DNA of 64,000 bases from Paraphaeosphaeria minitans (Eukaryota; Ascomycota; Dothideomycetes; Pleosporales; Didymosphaeriaceae). The notes beneath the pieces are model-generated. The model was not told the DNA's origin. It made no database searches and was given only the letters and a program-made list of their open reading frames with translations. Positions 44,153 through 58,300 of this stretch are shown piece after piece; the first letter of the stretch is position 1, and every line of letters starts with the position of its first letter. The stretch lies in contig WJXW01000012.1 of NCBI GenBank assembly GCA_015832175.1, forward strand, positions 1,260,001 through 1,324,000. The letters are read 5' to 3'. The translations under genes were made by a program, and so were the position numbers.

Positions 44153-47100
44153 GTATGTTCATGTTTCTAATAGAATTCTTTAATCTTTTACTAACAGTTT
44201 CCTAGATTGTTTTTTAGTTCCTAGGTGTTTTCGCTATGTGGGTAACCTTTCTACTTAATAAGATACGTGTTATTATACTAATTATATTCTAGAATTCTTT
44301 TAACCTTAAATTTATTTTCTTCCTTAGTCTAGTAGTAGAAGGTAGTTTTAACTAGTGTATTAGGGTCTGCTAGTTCTAGTAGTAATACGTAGAATACTAG
44401 GTATATCTTTGCATCTAGCAGTAGTTCTAACTTATAGTTTACTAGTAATATTTGCTTAGAAATGTAAAATAGTCTAACCTTAATATAATCTAGTTTTTTA
44501 TGTTTTTTCTTCTAAGTTTAAAGGTTCTTTATAAGTAGATATACTTTATCCCCCTTCTTTAGCTAAGGTGCTATTTTTTATTTTCTATTTTAATATAAAA
44601 TTAATTGCTGCTAAGCTTTCTTAAGATTTTCTTAGAGTTATTAGTGTATTTTCTTTATATTTTTAACTATATCTATGGCTTCTTTTGCTTTAATTGTCGT
44701 AGGAAATTATTAGTTAAAGAGATGTAGGTGTCTTCTATAGTTTACATAGAATAGTGTATGTCCTAATGTTGCTAATACTTTGTTATTATAGGCTAACTAT
44801 GCTATAGGTAGTAATAAAACCTAGTTATTCTTCTAACTGTTATAGTAGATGCGTAGGTACGTTTCTATAGTTTAGTTCGTACGTTCTGTTTGTCTATTAG
44901 TTTGTAGATAGTAAGCTATTAATAGTTTTTATTTCGTTCTAAGCAGTGTTATAAGCGTTGTCTAATAATTTAATATAAAGAGCTTGTCTCTGTTGCTAAT
45001 AATTATTTTTAGGATTCTGTAGTGTCTAATTAGTTAGTCTAGGATAAGAAAAGTAAGTTCCTTTGCCGGTATTCTTTTAAGACATAGAATAAGCTTAATA
45101 TACTTAGTTAGTTAGTAGACTATTACTAGTATACTATTATATTTAATTCCTGTTATTAGATCCTTAGAGTTTAGAATTCCTGTAACAAAATCTATAGTAA
45201 TATCTTCCTATAGTGCTATTAGTATTCTAATTGCTTGCATCTCTCTATATTTAAGATGTGTACTATATTTATTTCTCTAGTATTCTACATATTTATAGAT
45301 ATAAGTTGTTATAGCTTCTTTAATTCCTTTAAAGGTGTAATTCCTTTAGATAAGTTCTATTATTTTTGTAATACCTAGGTGTCTGTATATAGGGTCATCG
45401 TGGTATTATTAGATAATCTTAGTCTGTAGATGTTCCAGAACTTCTTAGTTAATTACTAAAAGTTAATTTAGTTCTGCTGTTAGCTCTAGAAATCTATCTT
45501 TAGCTTTGCGAAGAATTACAGAGAAGGTTTTTACCTTTTCTCCTATTAGATTACTTTATTAGCTAAGAGCGTCTACTCTGCTATTTTCTTTTCTAGTTAT
45601 ATAGATGATTTTAAACTTATACTACCCTATAGTTTATAACTATCTTTATTATTATAGTGTAAGTTCTTTTGTTATTGTAAACCTTAGAAGGTTCTTATAA
45701 TCTATATAGATTTCTAGCGTTAAGTAACTAAGCGTATAAATCCTCTAGTGCTTTAAGGCTTTAATAATAGCGTAGAATTCTTTATTATGTACGTTGTATT
45801 ATGTTTTAGCGTTATTAAATTTGCATAAGTAATAGGCAATTAGGTGCTATTTACTATTATATTCTTATTTAGTGTAGGCGCCTAGCGCAAGATCGCTAGC
45901 GTCTGTTTTAAAGCGCAGTAGTTTATTACTTCTAAAATAAATAAGGACAGGTTCTATAATACATACTATCTTAAGGAGTTAAAATAACATTCTACACTTA
46001 TCTATCTATTTAAAGGGTACGTCCTTCTTTATAAGATTTATTAAAGGTATTGTAACCTTTACGTAATTTTAGATAAATTGTTAGTTAAATCTATAGAATC
46101 CTAAGAATTCTTAGATGTTTTTAGCTATTTTTAGTATTAGCTAGTTCTTAATGTATTTAACTTTACTTAGTGCTATTTTAATTCCTTCTATAGTAATAAT
46201 ATATCCTAGGAATTTAAGTTATTTAACGTTAAACTTATATTTCTTAAGTTTAATACAAAGGCATGCTTTGTCTAGTGCTTCTAGTACTGTCTATACATGC
46301 TTAGTGTAGTCTAATTTATTTTTAGAAAAGACAAGGATATCGTTTATATACGCGATAACAAATATATCTAGATATTTATAGAGTATGTTATTAATAAGTG
46401 CTATAAAAGCTACTAGTGCGTTTGTAAGTCTAAAAGGCATAACTTTATATTTAAATAGTCTATAGCGTAATTAAAACGCTGTTTTCTATTCTTCACTTTT
46501 TTTAATTTATATAAGGTGGTAACTGTCTCTTAGATCTATTATTATAAATATCTTAGCTTAAGATAATTAATCTTGTAACTCTGTAATATTTAGTAGTAGA
46601 TATTAGTTCTTTATTATTATGTTATTAAGTTATTAGTAGTTAACACATAGTCTATCTAATCTATCCTTTTTCTTAATAAATATAAAAGGGCTTACTACTA
46701 GTAACTTTAATAGTTATATATATCCTTTCTTAAAGTTTATTTTAATAAAATCACGTTCTTTAAGAAGTTCTTCTCCTGTCTTACTATATAGTAGTCTAAA
46801 GGGTAGCGTTTTCCCTTCTTCTAGGTCTATTGTAAGATCCTAGGGTTAATATTCTAGTAGATTTGCTTTTCCTTCTTTTTCTATAAATATGTGTGTCTAT
46901 TTTCTATACTCTCTTAGTAAAGTAAGGGGTGTGCTATTGTCCTCCTTCTCGCGCTTTTTAACCTAGTGGTTCCTACTAGCGTCTACTAAGGTGTGTTTCT
47001 GTTTTTTAACTATCTATTGTAGTATTATGTTATTAATAACTCCCTTATCTACTATTATTTTTAGTTAATGCGTAGGCTTTACTTATAATATATAATTATA

Positions 47101-49363
47101 GCATTTAAACAATATTTTCTTTATACTCTAGTTAATCTGCAGGTTGTGTATTATTAACTAAGGTAATCCTAAAACTAACTTATACTTAGATCCTAGTAAG
47201 ATATCTAAAGTAAGTTCCTCTCTATATCCTTAGACTATTATTGTGGTAGTAACCTCCTAGTATATTTAAGGTGTCTTAGGTATTAGAGATCTATTTATAA
47301 TATAGACAATATAGGGTACTTCTTTCTTTAATATTATAAGTCCTACTTATCTTACTATCTAGTAAAATATAAAGTTCTTTCCTACTCCTAAGTCTATAAA
47401 AGCTTAAGCCTATATTCCTTTAAGCTATACTAGTAGCTTAACTAATACTATACTTACTATAGTATTTAATTTAATAAAGGCGTTTTCTTGTCTAAGTTTA
47501 GGCCTAAAAAAGACATCTATTTATATAGGTCGTAGTTAAGTTCTAGTGCCTAGTATACGTTTCTAAGCATCTGCTTCTATTGTTATTTTTAAGTACATAG
47601 CTTATATAGATTATTTTCTTCTTCTTCCTATAAGGATATTCTTCTATTTTTCCTCCTGTAGTCTTTACTATTCCTATATACTAGTTAAATTAGTAGCTCT
47701 ATTATTACTTTTTACATAGAGCAGTTTGTAAAGCTATCTAAATATTTAGCCATATAGTAGTATTTATAGTCTTAGTTTAAACATGTGTACTAGTATAGTT
47801 ATATATAGTCTTTATTAATAAGTATATTACAGCATTTATTGCCCTTTAGCGTGAGGTAAGGAAAGTATTTTTCTTGTTATTTATTCTAGAGGTGTTTATT
47901 ATAAACTATAATAGAGTAGTCTGTCTATATCTATCTATAGCGTAGTTTCTTTCTAGGTTATTTCTTATTCTTCTCTTTCTCTACCTTATGTTATGTGTAT
48001 ATTAGTTCTTTATAATACGTCTATATACAGAATTAGTGTGTAGGATTTTAGTAGTCTAGGTAGTACTTTAGTACGTAGTCTAATTCCTTATTTTTATAGG
48101 GTCGCATCCCTTTTAGTGCCTAGTAGGGTTCTATATAGTCCTAAACATTTAGTTTGTACTTAAGTAACATAGGGTTATTTTCTTCCTGCCTACTTTGTAG
48201 GTAAAGAGTAGAAAATCTTAGTATCTCTTCTACGTCTTCTGCGTTGTAGTATATATTAGAGTTGTCTTTTAGATCTTTATATAATTATAAGTTAGATAAA
48301 TCTAATTACTTACTTTATTCTAGCGTAACACGTTAGTAACTAAATAGCGTTATAATAACTTCCTATTCTTTATTAGGTTCTTAGTCCTTAATAGTTAGTA
48401 TATTTAAGTTAGTTTAATAGACTTTGTTTTTTAATCTACAGTTCTTAGCTATATAGCCTAGTTTACTACATATAAAGCATTTATAGGTCTTAGTTATTAG
48501 TTATTAACTTCTATTAGAGACGCGTTTATTAGGCTGCTTAGAGCCTATCCTTCCTCCTTTTCCTTTACTTATATAGTTAAACTAGATATCTTCTATTAGT
48601 TTATATCTCTAGTAGTTCCTTAGCTATTACTTTTAGACAATTCTAATAGAGTTCTTATAAACTACTTTTGCTAGTTATCTAAAGCTTATTGCCCTAGGGT
48701 TTTAGTAGAGCTCCTATTATAGTAAAAACTATTCTCTATTAATTCTAATAGTTTTTTTATATAGTTCTTTAAGGTTGGCGATTTGTGTACTACTATATAA
48801 GAATTCCTTATATAGTTTCTATTTAAGTCCTTATTTATACATGTCTTAAAGAGATTTATTATTCTAGTTAAGTTACATAGCGTATTTATAAAACTTAGCT
48901 ATATACTTAGCTACTAATTGTTTCTAAATTATAGTCCAAATCTTTACCTTTATAATAGAGTCCTTGTTAGCAATCTTAAAGAGTTATTTAAGGTATTTTT
49001 TAAAATTATTATAATCCTTAATAATGTTAACTACATTAGCGTGCTCGTTTATATAATTGTTATTATTATTATTGTAGTCTATTCCTAGGTACTTTTTAAG
49101 GTAAGAATAGATCTATAATCCTGCATTTCCTTACATATATATTACTATAAAGATAACCTTCTTCTTATCTTTAAAAGATTTGTCTAAGTTAAAGAAATAG
49201 AGGTCTAACTAAAGAATCTAGACGTTAGTTTAAGATTATTTACTAAAGTAGAGATTAGGTTTATACGCCTTACTACTATCCTTTATAAAAGTAATCTTAG
49301 CAGCACCTAAAACTGTAGAAAAGGTAGGAGTTTATAAAGTACTTATATTAAGGGTGTTTAAGA

Positions 49364-49794
49364 TGTTAAATCTAAGAGGGTAGCTAGTCCTAAAGGGTTA
49401 AGATTAGTTCTTAGGCAGGAGTACTTATAGAAAATAGAAAGTTTTATTAATATAATAGTATCTTGCAAAGTGTAATAAGTTAATAATTTAGTCTACTAGA
49501 ATCTAAACAATAGATTAATAAACAGATTAAACATAAGTATAGAGAGTCTATCCTTACGTTCCTATATACTAAGCAAAGTCCGCTCTATAGGGAGCGCTCT
49601 GTAGAGAGCGCTCTATAGAGAGCAGTCATATATGTTATGCTCTAGTACAGAGCAATTAAGCGCTCTATAGAGAGTAGTTACATAACTTCTTTATTTAAGG
49701 CGTAGCTGGCATTAAATCCCTACTTAATCCTTACTACGCGTCCACTAGGTACAAAACCGGCTTCCCGCCATTATGTGGATTTTAGATCCTAACA
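49364..49794 (-). repeat. Gypsy LTR, U3 type B (5' LTR of element B)
   Basis: This 431-bp LTR starts TGTTAAATC and ends CCTAACA. It contains the same GCTCTATAGAGAGC repeats as the LTR at 43132. Confidence 0.85.
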
Positions 49795-50719
49795 CCCTTA
49801 TAGTAGTAACCTTTAAATTGTAATAATTCCTATTTGTTATTATTTAGGTCTATTACGCATACAGTGTCTAATTCCAGAATATTACGCTCTACTATAATTC
49901 TAATGCATCTAATACATAGTATTTTAGTATAAAGTCTATTAGTCTTAATCGCATTAATATAATAGTCACGAAGAGAGCGCTTCTTAGGTAGAGCTATTAC
50001 GATTAATAATAATTAGTACTAATTTGTGCTAATTAGTGCTAATTAATACTAATTAATACTAATTAGTGCTAACTAATGCTAATTACTACTAGTTAGTGCT
50101 AATTAGTGTTAATTATTATTAAAGATATATAAAAAGTGTTAAATATATACTACAAAGGTATAACGTGTAACCCTTTAGTATAGTTAGTGCTAAGTTACGC
50201 TAGAATGCGCTAATCTAAGGGCCGTATAATGTTACTTACTATAAGAAAATATAAGTAAAGAATAGGTCTAAGAGCCCTAGGCGATAGGATAACTACTCTA
50301 CCGCTAAGACGCTAGTTACTAGCGTAGTTATATACTATACTAGCGTAGATAGCGATATATTACTTTACTTAGGCGGAAATAGTTATAATCTAATATAAGG
50401 GGCGCCTAAGTGCCGCATAAATCTATTATAATAATTTAGGCACTATCTAGAACAAAATAGTATAAATAGGAATAAAGTAGGACGTAATCTTTATTATTAT
50501 TTATAATTAAGCTATTATAGAAATAGTAGGACCTTTTAGATCTTCTAATATTAGGCTTACTACTAAGTTTAAAAAGTAGGGATAGTTAAGGTTCTATACT
50601 AACTACTAGGTGCTAGTAGAGCTAGTAAGTGCTAATAAAGAACTAATAGTAATAAATAGTAAAAGGACTTACTAAATGCTTTACTCTTAGGATAAGAGAT
50701 CTCTTAAAAGGGGATAATA
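49795..50719. other. AT-rich segment of unknown origin between LTRs
   Basis: This 0.9-kb stretch has no match that I can see elsewhere in the window. It contains a 10-bp tandem array (50011-50110) and ends in a purine tract (AAAAGGGGATA) directly before the LTR at 50720. That placing suggests it may be the 3' end of a plus-strand gypsy copy whose pol is lost. Stops are frequent in all frames. Confidence 0.4.
50011..50110. repeat. 10-bp tandem repeat, about 10 units
   Basis: Ten consecutive 10-bp units approximate AATTAGTGCT, each differing by one or two bases, mostly C/T or G/A changes. Confidence 0.85.
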
Positions 50720-51129
50720 TATTATGTACCAGATAATAATATAGGACTTAGGCGCTTATAAAGGTGTAATGAAGTAGTAACAGGGTTACAAACGTAACAA
50801 AGAGACGCTAAGCAACTTAAATAAGGTTACGTAATGTGCTTAGTTACTTAGTGGCACTAAATAGTAGAGTAGGTCACGTAATGTGCTTAGTTACTTAGTA
50901 ACACTAAGCATTAGAGTAGCCCTATTATATAGAAACATAAGGATGGACCTCTATACTTGTATTTAATCTGTTTATTAATCTATTGTTTAGATTCTAGTAG
51001 ACTAAATTATTAACTTATTACACTTCGCAAAATACTATTATATTAATAAGACTTTCTACCTTCTATAAGTACTCCTACCTAAGAACTAACCTTAACCCTT
51101 TAGGACTAGCTACCCTCTTAGATTTAACA
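50720..51129 (+). repeat. Gypsy LTR, U3 type C, plus orientation
   Basis: This 410-bp LTR opens TATTATGTACCAG (TGTTACGTACC before mutation, by comparison with the LTR at 60044) and ends GATTTAACA. It is followed by a gag leader. Confidence 0.75.
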
Positions 51130-52395
51130 TTTTAAACACCCTTAATATAAGTACTTTACAAACTCCTACCTCTTCTACAGCTTTAGGTGCCGCTAAGATT
51201 ACTCCTATAAAAAATAATAGTAAGGCGTATAAACCTAATCTTTACTTTAGTAAACAATCTTAAACTAACGTCTAGATTCTTTAGTTAGACCTCTACTTCT
51301 TTAACTTAAATAAACTCTTTAAAGATAAGAAGAAAGTTATCTTCGCAGTAATATATATATAAGGAGATATAGGATTATAGATCTATCCTTACTTTAAAAA
51401 GTACCTAGGAATAGACTATAATAATAATAATAATAATTACGCAAATAAGCACGCTAATATAGTTAGTATTATTAAGAATTATAATAACTTTAAGAAATGC
51501 TTTAAATAACTCTTTAGGATTACTAATAAAAACTCTATTATAAAGGTAAAGATTTAAACTATAACTTCAAAAATAATTAGTAGCTAAGTACATAGCTAAG
51601 TTTTGTAAATACGCTGTGTAGCTTAACTAGAATAATAAATCTCTCTAAGATATATATAAACAAGGACTTAAATAGAAACTACATAAGAAACTCTTACGTA
51701 GTAGTACACAAATTACTAACCTTAAGGAACTATATAAAGAAACTATTAAAATTAATAAAGAATAGTTTTTACTATAATAGGAGCTCTAACTAAAACCCTA
51801 GAGTAATAAGCTTTAGATAACTAGTAAAAGTAGTTTATAAGAATCCTATTAGAATTATCTAAAAGTAATAGCTAAGGAACTACTAGAGATACAAACTAAT
51901 AGAAGATGTCTAATTTAACTACTTAGGCAAAAGAAAAGGAGAAAGAATAGGCCTTAAGTAGCCTAATAAACGCGTCTCTAATAGAAGTTAATAACTAATA
52001 ACTAAGACCTATAAATGCTTTATATGTAGTAAACTAGGCTATATAGCTAAGAACTGTAGATTAAAGAATAAAGTCTATTAAACTAAGTTAAATATACTAA
52101 CTATTAAGGACTAAAAACCTAATAAGGAATAGGAAGTTATTATAACGCTATTTAGTTACTAACGCGTTACACTAGAGTAAAGTAAGTAATTAGATTTACC
52201 TAACTCACAACTATACAAAGATCTAGAAGACAACTCTAACGTATACTATAACATAGAAAACATAGAAGAGATACTAAAATCTTCTATTTCTTATTTATAA
52301 AGTAAGTAGGAAGAAGACAACCCTATATCACCTAAGTATAAACTAAATGTTTAGGACTATATAGAACCCTACTAGGCACTAAAAGGAATATAACC
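51130..52395 (+). mobile_element. Ty3/gypsy gag fragment, plus strand
   Basis: Gag follows the LTR at 50720. The leader, a GAAKITPIK block and a CCHC knuckle (about 52014-52060, KCFICSKLGYIAKNC) are readable between stops. It ends abruptly at 52395, where the copia LTR begins. The ORF would normally continue as in the copy at 60818. Confidence 0.75.
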
Positions 52396-55300
52396 TATTG
52401 TAGTAAAAAGGGCTTAAACTATTACAGGATATTCAGGAGCAGAGTTGTAAAGAATACAAATAGCTAATTATAGGAAAGAATGCCAAAAGGGCAGACTATA
52501 TATAAAAGAAACAAGCCTCTTAGTAAGAATCCTGTGATATAAATTAGTAAATCTAGAAAGAATTATAGAAGTAAGTGTTTTACTTTAACACACCCCCTAG
52601 GTGATCGCTTAAAGCAGATTACTTATTCTAAGAAGTAATCTATAATTGTCTAAATCCTTCCTAATCTTAAGAATAGTAATTCTATCACCCTTATTTATTG
52701 TAATAGCAAAACAATTGCTGTTTATCTTTTAAATCACGAATCTTATCGTGAATCGTGTCTAGAATCTCTTCTTCTAGTGGGTTAGGAGCTTATAAGCGTG
52801 GCATAAAGGCCTAGAGCGTAAACGCTTCTATTCTACTACTCTTTTTGCTTACTTCCTATTAACTATAAGGTAATTTCCCCGCTCTTACTAGCCAGCAAGT
52901 ACAATAGGTAGGCGCGTTTTAATTAGGAAGAAGTAGTAGTAAGAGAAATAAGTAGTAAAGAAAGAGCGTATTTAGCGCTTAATAATTAGATAGGCAGTAG
53001 AGTATATAAGCCCTTTGCTAGCGCTTAATCTTCTCTCTTTAATCTTTTACTTTTAACGCTTTAACCTCCTATTTAATTTAAGCCTACTAGTTTAAGCTTT
53101 TAAATCCTACTACCTTATAGTAGGTTATCTTCTTCTAATTATTACCTTACGCTCTTTCTATTATTTAGAGCTTTACTAACTCTTTTAAATATCTAATAAC
53201 CTAGCTAAAGTACGCGCAGTAAAGGCTACAAAAGCTACTAAATAAAGCTCCTAATCCTCTTGTTAAGATCCTCCTACTCCTCTAGCTCTTCCTACCCTAG
53301 CTCTAGGCCCCTAGTAATCACTTAGTGCTCTTAGATAAGTAAGCTGCTTAGGCTGCTTAAAGGGAGCTCTAGTAGGAAAAAGTAATAGATACTACTATAA
53401 TAACACTTTAAGCTTAGGTAGGCGCTACTATACCTACTTTACCTACTCTTACACTACTATATATAGGGTTATTCTATTACTTTAGCTAATTCTGCTAATC
53501 GTTTCTATAGCTAGCTGTATATTTAGACTCTAGCTATAGATTTTATCTACTATTAACTATTAAAGGGTGCTAATATAAGCTTTTATTCTAAGATTCTTTC
53601 TAGGTTTAGCTAATACTTTTTGTAGGAAAGGCTAATTACTAAGCTATATAAAAGGGTTAAAGTAGCCTTATAAGCTTTTCTTTCTACTAGTAGTTAGAAT
53701 AAGTAAGCTTAGCATATAGCTACTATTCTACTCTCTTTCTCCTAGCTAATCTTTAGTAGAGGATAGGGTGATTACCCTCTTACTCTACCTATTAAAGAGT
53801 AGCGCAGTCGCAGCTAATACCCTAATTAAAATAGCTAGATAAGTAGCCTATTAGCTCTAAAGTAAGATAGAGGCTAGGTAAGTACTTTTCCTCTTACTAA
53901 TTAAAGGAGAGGAGGCTAGAGTAAGCTATTATCTACTACTAATTAAAGAAGAGGTAGAGGAGGTAGATAAGGTAAGGAATTACCTACTATAGAAAGGAGG
54001 AGAGAAAAAGGATAGGGAGAATCTTCTACTACTAATTATAGGGGAGATTCTCGCACCCCTATAATTAAGCAAAGGAGGAAGAAAGTTTATATACTTATAG
54101 ATAAGCTCTTTAATTTCCTCTTCCTCTAATTCCTATTCTCCCTCTAATCTTTTCTTTCTTTTTTTTTTCTTTTCTTATTTCTTAGCTCTAAATTAATAAT
54201 TCTAAGTAGTTAATAGATTAATTCTCTGCTTATCTACTCTTATTCTGTAATTATTATGCTTATATCTTACAGATTTAATAGCTTTTTAAATCTATTAAAC
54301 TACTAATAAGTAAGAGCCTTTATAAGGCTATCTACTAGCATTTCGCTAGTTAGAAGATATTCTACTTAAAATAATCCTTTTGTATACTCTTACTACAACT
54401 ACATGTTCTAAATATCTATATAGCGCAGTTAAGTAGTAATTCTTTCGTTCTTTCTGATCACTAAATAAATAGTTTAAAGATTATTATAATAGACCTTTTA
54501 TAAAGGTCCTAGATCTAGAGTAAGCTTAGTAAAGAATCTCTTAATTACTATAGCTTCTTTGCTTATATATTTAAGCGCTAGAAGCTCTGCTTCTATTATT
54601 AAAGTAGTAATTGTGTTCTGTTAAGCTACTTTCTATAAGATAGCTCCTCTAAATAATAGGATAATATATCTATAGGAAGATCGCCGTGATATTAGATTAT
54701 TAGTAAATAAGGCATCTCTATATATTAGTAGATTAGGTCTATTATAGCCTCTAAAGACTATAGCCTACTATCTAGTTTAATAGAGGTAAAGGATTATACA
54801 ATTAATAGCAGCAAAGTGTTCTTTACTTAGATTTATTAGAAAGTATAATAGCTTTAACACTATAAAGGCTATATCTAGGCGTAGTATAATTACTGTGTAA
54901 AGAGCTAATTCTACCTCTTCTTAAAAAAGCTTTATTTATTAAGGAGTAGCTTCTCCTATGCTTAGAATAAGATCTTCTACTAATAGAGGTGTAGGAGGGA
55001 AGCTCCTAGAGTTTAAAAGGTTAAACTTTTTCGTGATTTTATTAATATAGGTATTATAGACTAGAGAAATTAATTTTACTTTTCTGTCCCTAATTACTTA
55101 AACACCTAGGAACCACTCTACTAGTCTTTTTAATTTAATCTTATATTTGTTCGCGATCTTCTTCTAAAAATCTAGGGCTTCTTTCTCTTTACTCTTGTAA
55201 TAGAGAAGAAGAATGTTATTAATATAAAATAGAATAATAATACTTTAATTACTATTAAAGAAAAGGCATAGCTCTTCTAGCGAAGCTAAAAGTCTATAAG

Positions 55301-58300
55301 ATTAAAATAATCCTGCAAATTCCTTATACTAAAGAAGTGGTTAATCTCTTAAGCTATATAAAGCTTAATTTAATCTTATACACTTTTTTAGCTTTTTAAA
55401 ACTATTAGGTAATTTATAAGTTACTAGATTAGCAGCTGTAATAAGAGTATTTAGAAACGCTCCTACTATATTAAATTATAAGATTTCTAGATTAAATTCT
55501 GCTATTAGAGCTACAGCTAATTAAAAAGATCTTACTGCTAGGGTAGTAGTATAGGTAGAGTAGAGAGTATTCTTTTTCTAAAAATCTCCTCTTACAATAA
55601 TTTAAGCTTTACACTTTTTAAAGTATCTATTTTAATTAAACTTGTAGGTAAAAACCTACTTTAAAGAGAGTAGTCGCTCTAATACCTCTAATTATTTAAT
55701 CTTTATCCAGGTACCTTTATCTTACAAAGTTAAGATCTCCTTATAAGTAGTAAGGAGGAATAGCTTCCTATATAGATAATTATAAAAGTGTTTCTATAAA
55801 GTTAGCTCTAGTGTAAGCTTATCTTTGTAAGTCTAAGCTACATAAGACGCTCTAGGCGCCTTTCTAAGTATAGAAGCAAATACTATTATATTTAGTATAA
55901 TATATTCTTCTTACTTAGACTAGGCCTCTACTACTCCTAGTATAAACGTGTGCTCTAATATTATATTAAAATTACTTTAAAGATAATTAGTAATTAGTGC
56001 ATAAGCACCTAGCTTCTACCTACTCTCTAGCTAATTATTCTAATTATTTTACTTCCTTAATCTTCGTAATAGTAGATAGCGATTTATTAGTTAGTTAATT
56101 TCTAGTGCTTTACTACAATTTTGCCTACTTATTCTACTTACCTCTAGATAGATCTGCCTTCGCCTTTAGCGCGCTAGTAGGTTATCTACTTTATCTAGCG
56201 TAATTAAGTTATCTACGCTAGGTTAATTAGTAATCTAATTAGTTTCTACTAATAAATAGGGTATTAAATCCCTAGATTCTAGTAGGCTAGCTCTCCTAGT
56301 AGTGTTCTAGTGGCTGCTAGATATCTCTTAATCGCTTAACAGATTACCCCTAAGATTACCTAGCTCTAGTGTCTAATTAGGGGTTATAAGTCCTATACTT
56401 CCTTTCCTACTTAAGCGAATTCTTAGCTACTAGCTAGCTAAGCCTATAGCTCGCTTAGTAGTAGGTACCTTAGGTTCCTAATTACTTAGCTAGCCTACTT
56501 TGCTTTTAATCACCTAAGGGTTACTTATAGGTCTAGTAGTAGTTCTTATATACTTATTTGTTTTAGAAAGAATGTTAAGCGCGTTTTTATACACTTCTTT
56601 TAGATTGTTTAGCTCTCTTTCTTAGAAGCTTTCTACTATTTTTAACACTTTTATCTTTAGAATAGATTATTCCTCTAATCCTTTATAGAATAAGGACTTA
56701 TTAAACCTTATATTTCGTGTAGTAATTACCTAATTAAGCTAGGAAATCTATATTTAGTAGATATTAGAAGCTTTATAGCTTACTAGGTATTTAATATAGC
56801 CCCTAGGATTTATTTTAAATCCTCTTCTGTCTTACCTAGCTACACGCTCCTAATTTAAAGGGTAAGCTTAGTAGCTATAGGTATAGACAGCACTCTAGTT
56901 TAAATAAAGATTAGCTGTCCTATATTATGTTTTTGCTAGTTTAAAATAATAAAAATATTATCTAAACTAAGCATCTAACGTTTTATTAGGTAATTAATAG
57001 CCTAATACTAGGCTAGGAATTATTCCTTAGAACTAGCATACTGCTTATATAATCTTAGGCTAGAGATTTAATAGTAGATTTGCGCTTATTTGTATTTTAA
57101 TTACTTTTATTATAAGCTGCTAGCCTGCTCTTTCTGCAGCGCTATTAGGCTTATATATATAGGGCAGTGGTCTGCTAATTGTTATCCCTTCCTAATTAGC
57201 CTAAAATTTGTACTAGGATTTCCCTCTCTATAGAAGTGTTACTATATCATTATCCTAGTAGACTTTTGTGATTTAAAGCTTATATTTTGTATTAATAAGA
57301 GCTAAGAAATCCTACTACACTTTTATTATCTTAAAAAGCGTCTTTGTTCTAAGATTAAAAACATAAGGTTTCTTACTAAAATCTTCTTTAATTAGCAAAA
57401 CCTAGTTTTCTCTATTTTAAGCAGTAGGCATATTAAATAGATCCTAGAATAATAAGTGAAATAGCCTAGGTAATTATTCTTTAGGTCTCTTAAAAATTAC
57501 CTAGGTTACATGTATAGTAGTACAGTGCTTATAATCCTTCTTTAACATTCTAGTAATCTTTATACCTTAAGCTGCAGTTACTAGAGCTTATAGGGCTCTA
57601 CTTTCTATATACCCTACTTAAAGGTGCTAGAGGTCCTTAGAATCTAATCTCTTAATATTAACCTAGGATAATCCTTTAGTAGTCACACTTATAATAATTA
57701 GATAAGAGCGAATTAGCTTATATTATAGAAAAGTAAAGTTATACTCGCATCTTAGGTCTACTAAGATAACACTTTGTTCTAGACTTCTAATCCTAAGAGT
57801 GTAATTTAAACTAAGGTACTAAATCTTTACTTTCTTTAAAAGAGCTTCTAATATAATATTTACATAAAAGCCTTCTACTACTCTTACTTCTTAGAGTAGC
57901 AGATCTTCTATAAATCTCCTATTTTTTCTATACAAAGCGTTCTTAATTAGTCTATTACTAATTCCTAAGATTAGGAGGCTTTATGTACCTACCTCTACAC
58001 TCTTATTTAATAATCAAAACGTCCTAGGAATAAGTCTTTCGCGATTATTAACTAGGTGAACTACTATAGCACTGTCTAGTATTATATATTCTAACAGAGA
58101 ATAAGCGTTAGAATATAGAGTAGAGTAGACACCTAATACTCTATTATCTGTAGGCAGATTAAATAGGTTTAGTAGAGTAGCAGTAATACTACTAGGATAC
58201 TTAATAGTCTTAGTAAAAGATTATTTCTTATTCTATCCTGCCTTTGTAATCGCATTACAAAAGTTTAACCACTTAGGCTACTTAAGTTAATTAAGAATCT

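Larger units (their letters stand above)
43132..49794 (-). mobile_element. Ty3/gypsy element B, full length, RIP-degenerated
   Basis: A complete minus-strand element of 6.66 kb lies between matching type-B LTRs (43132-43565 and 49364-49794). Pol and gag (about 44160-49360) align closely with element A throughout, differing mainly by C/T and G/A changes. The reverse-transcriptase box at 46339-46350 reads YIND. A Gag CCHC knuckle and a leader of the same design as in A are present. Stops occur in every frame. The 5 bp next to the right end (CCCTT) do not match the 5 bp left of element A (ATAAC), so no target duplication is visible for the tandem pair. Confidence 0.88.

Noticed and set aside
50240..50320. 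tRNA-like or SINE-like stretch on the minus strand (TAGCGGTAGAGTAG resembling an A box)
   Set aside because: No B-box (GGTTCGAATCC-like) is found at the expected distance and no acceptor stem could be paired.
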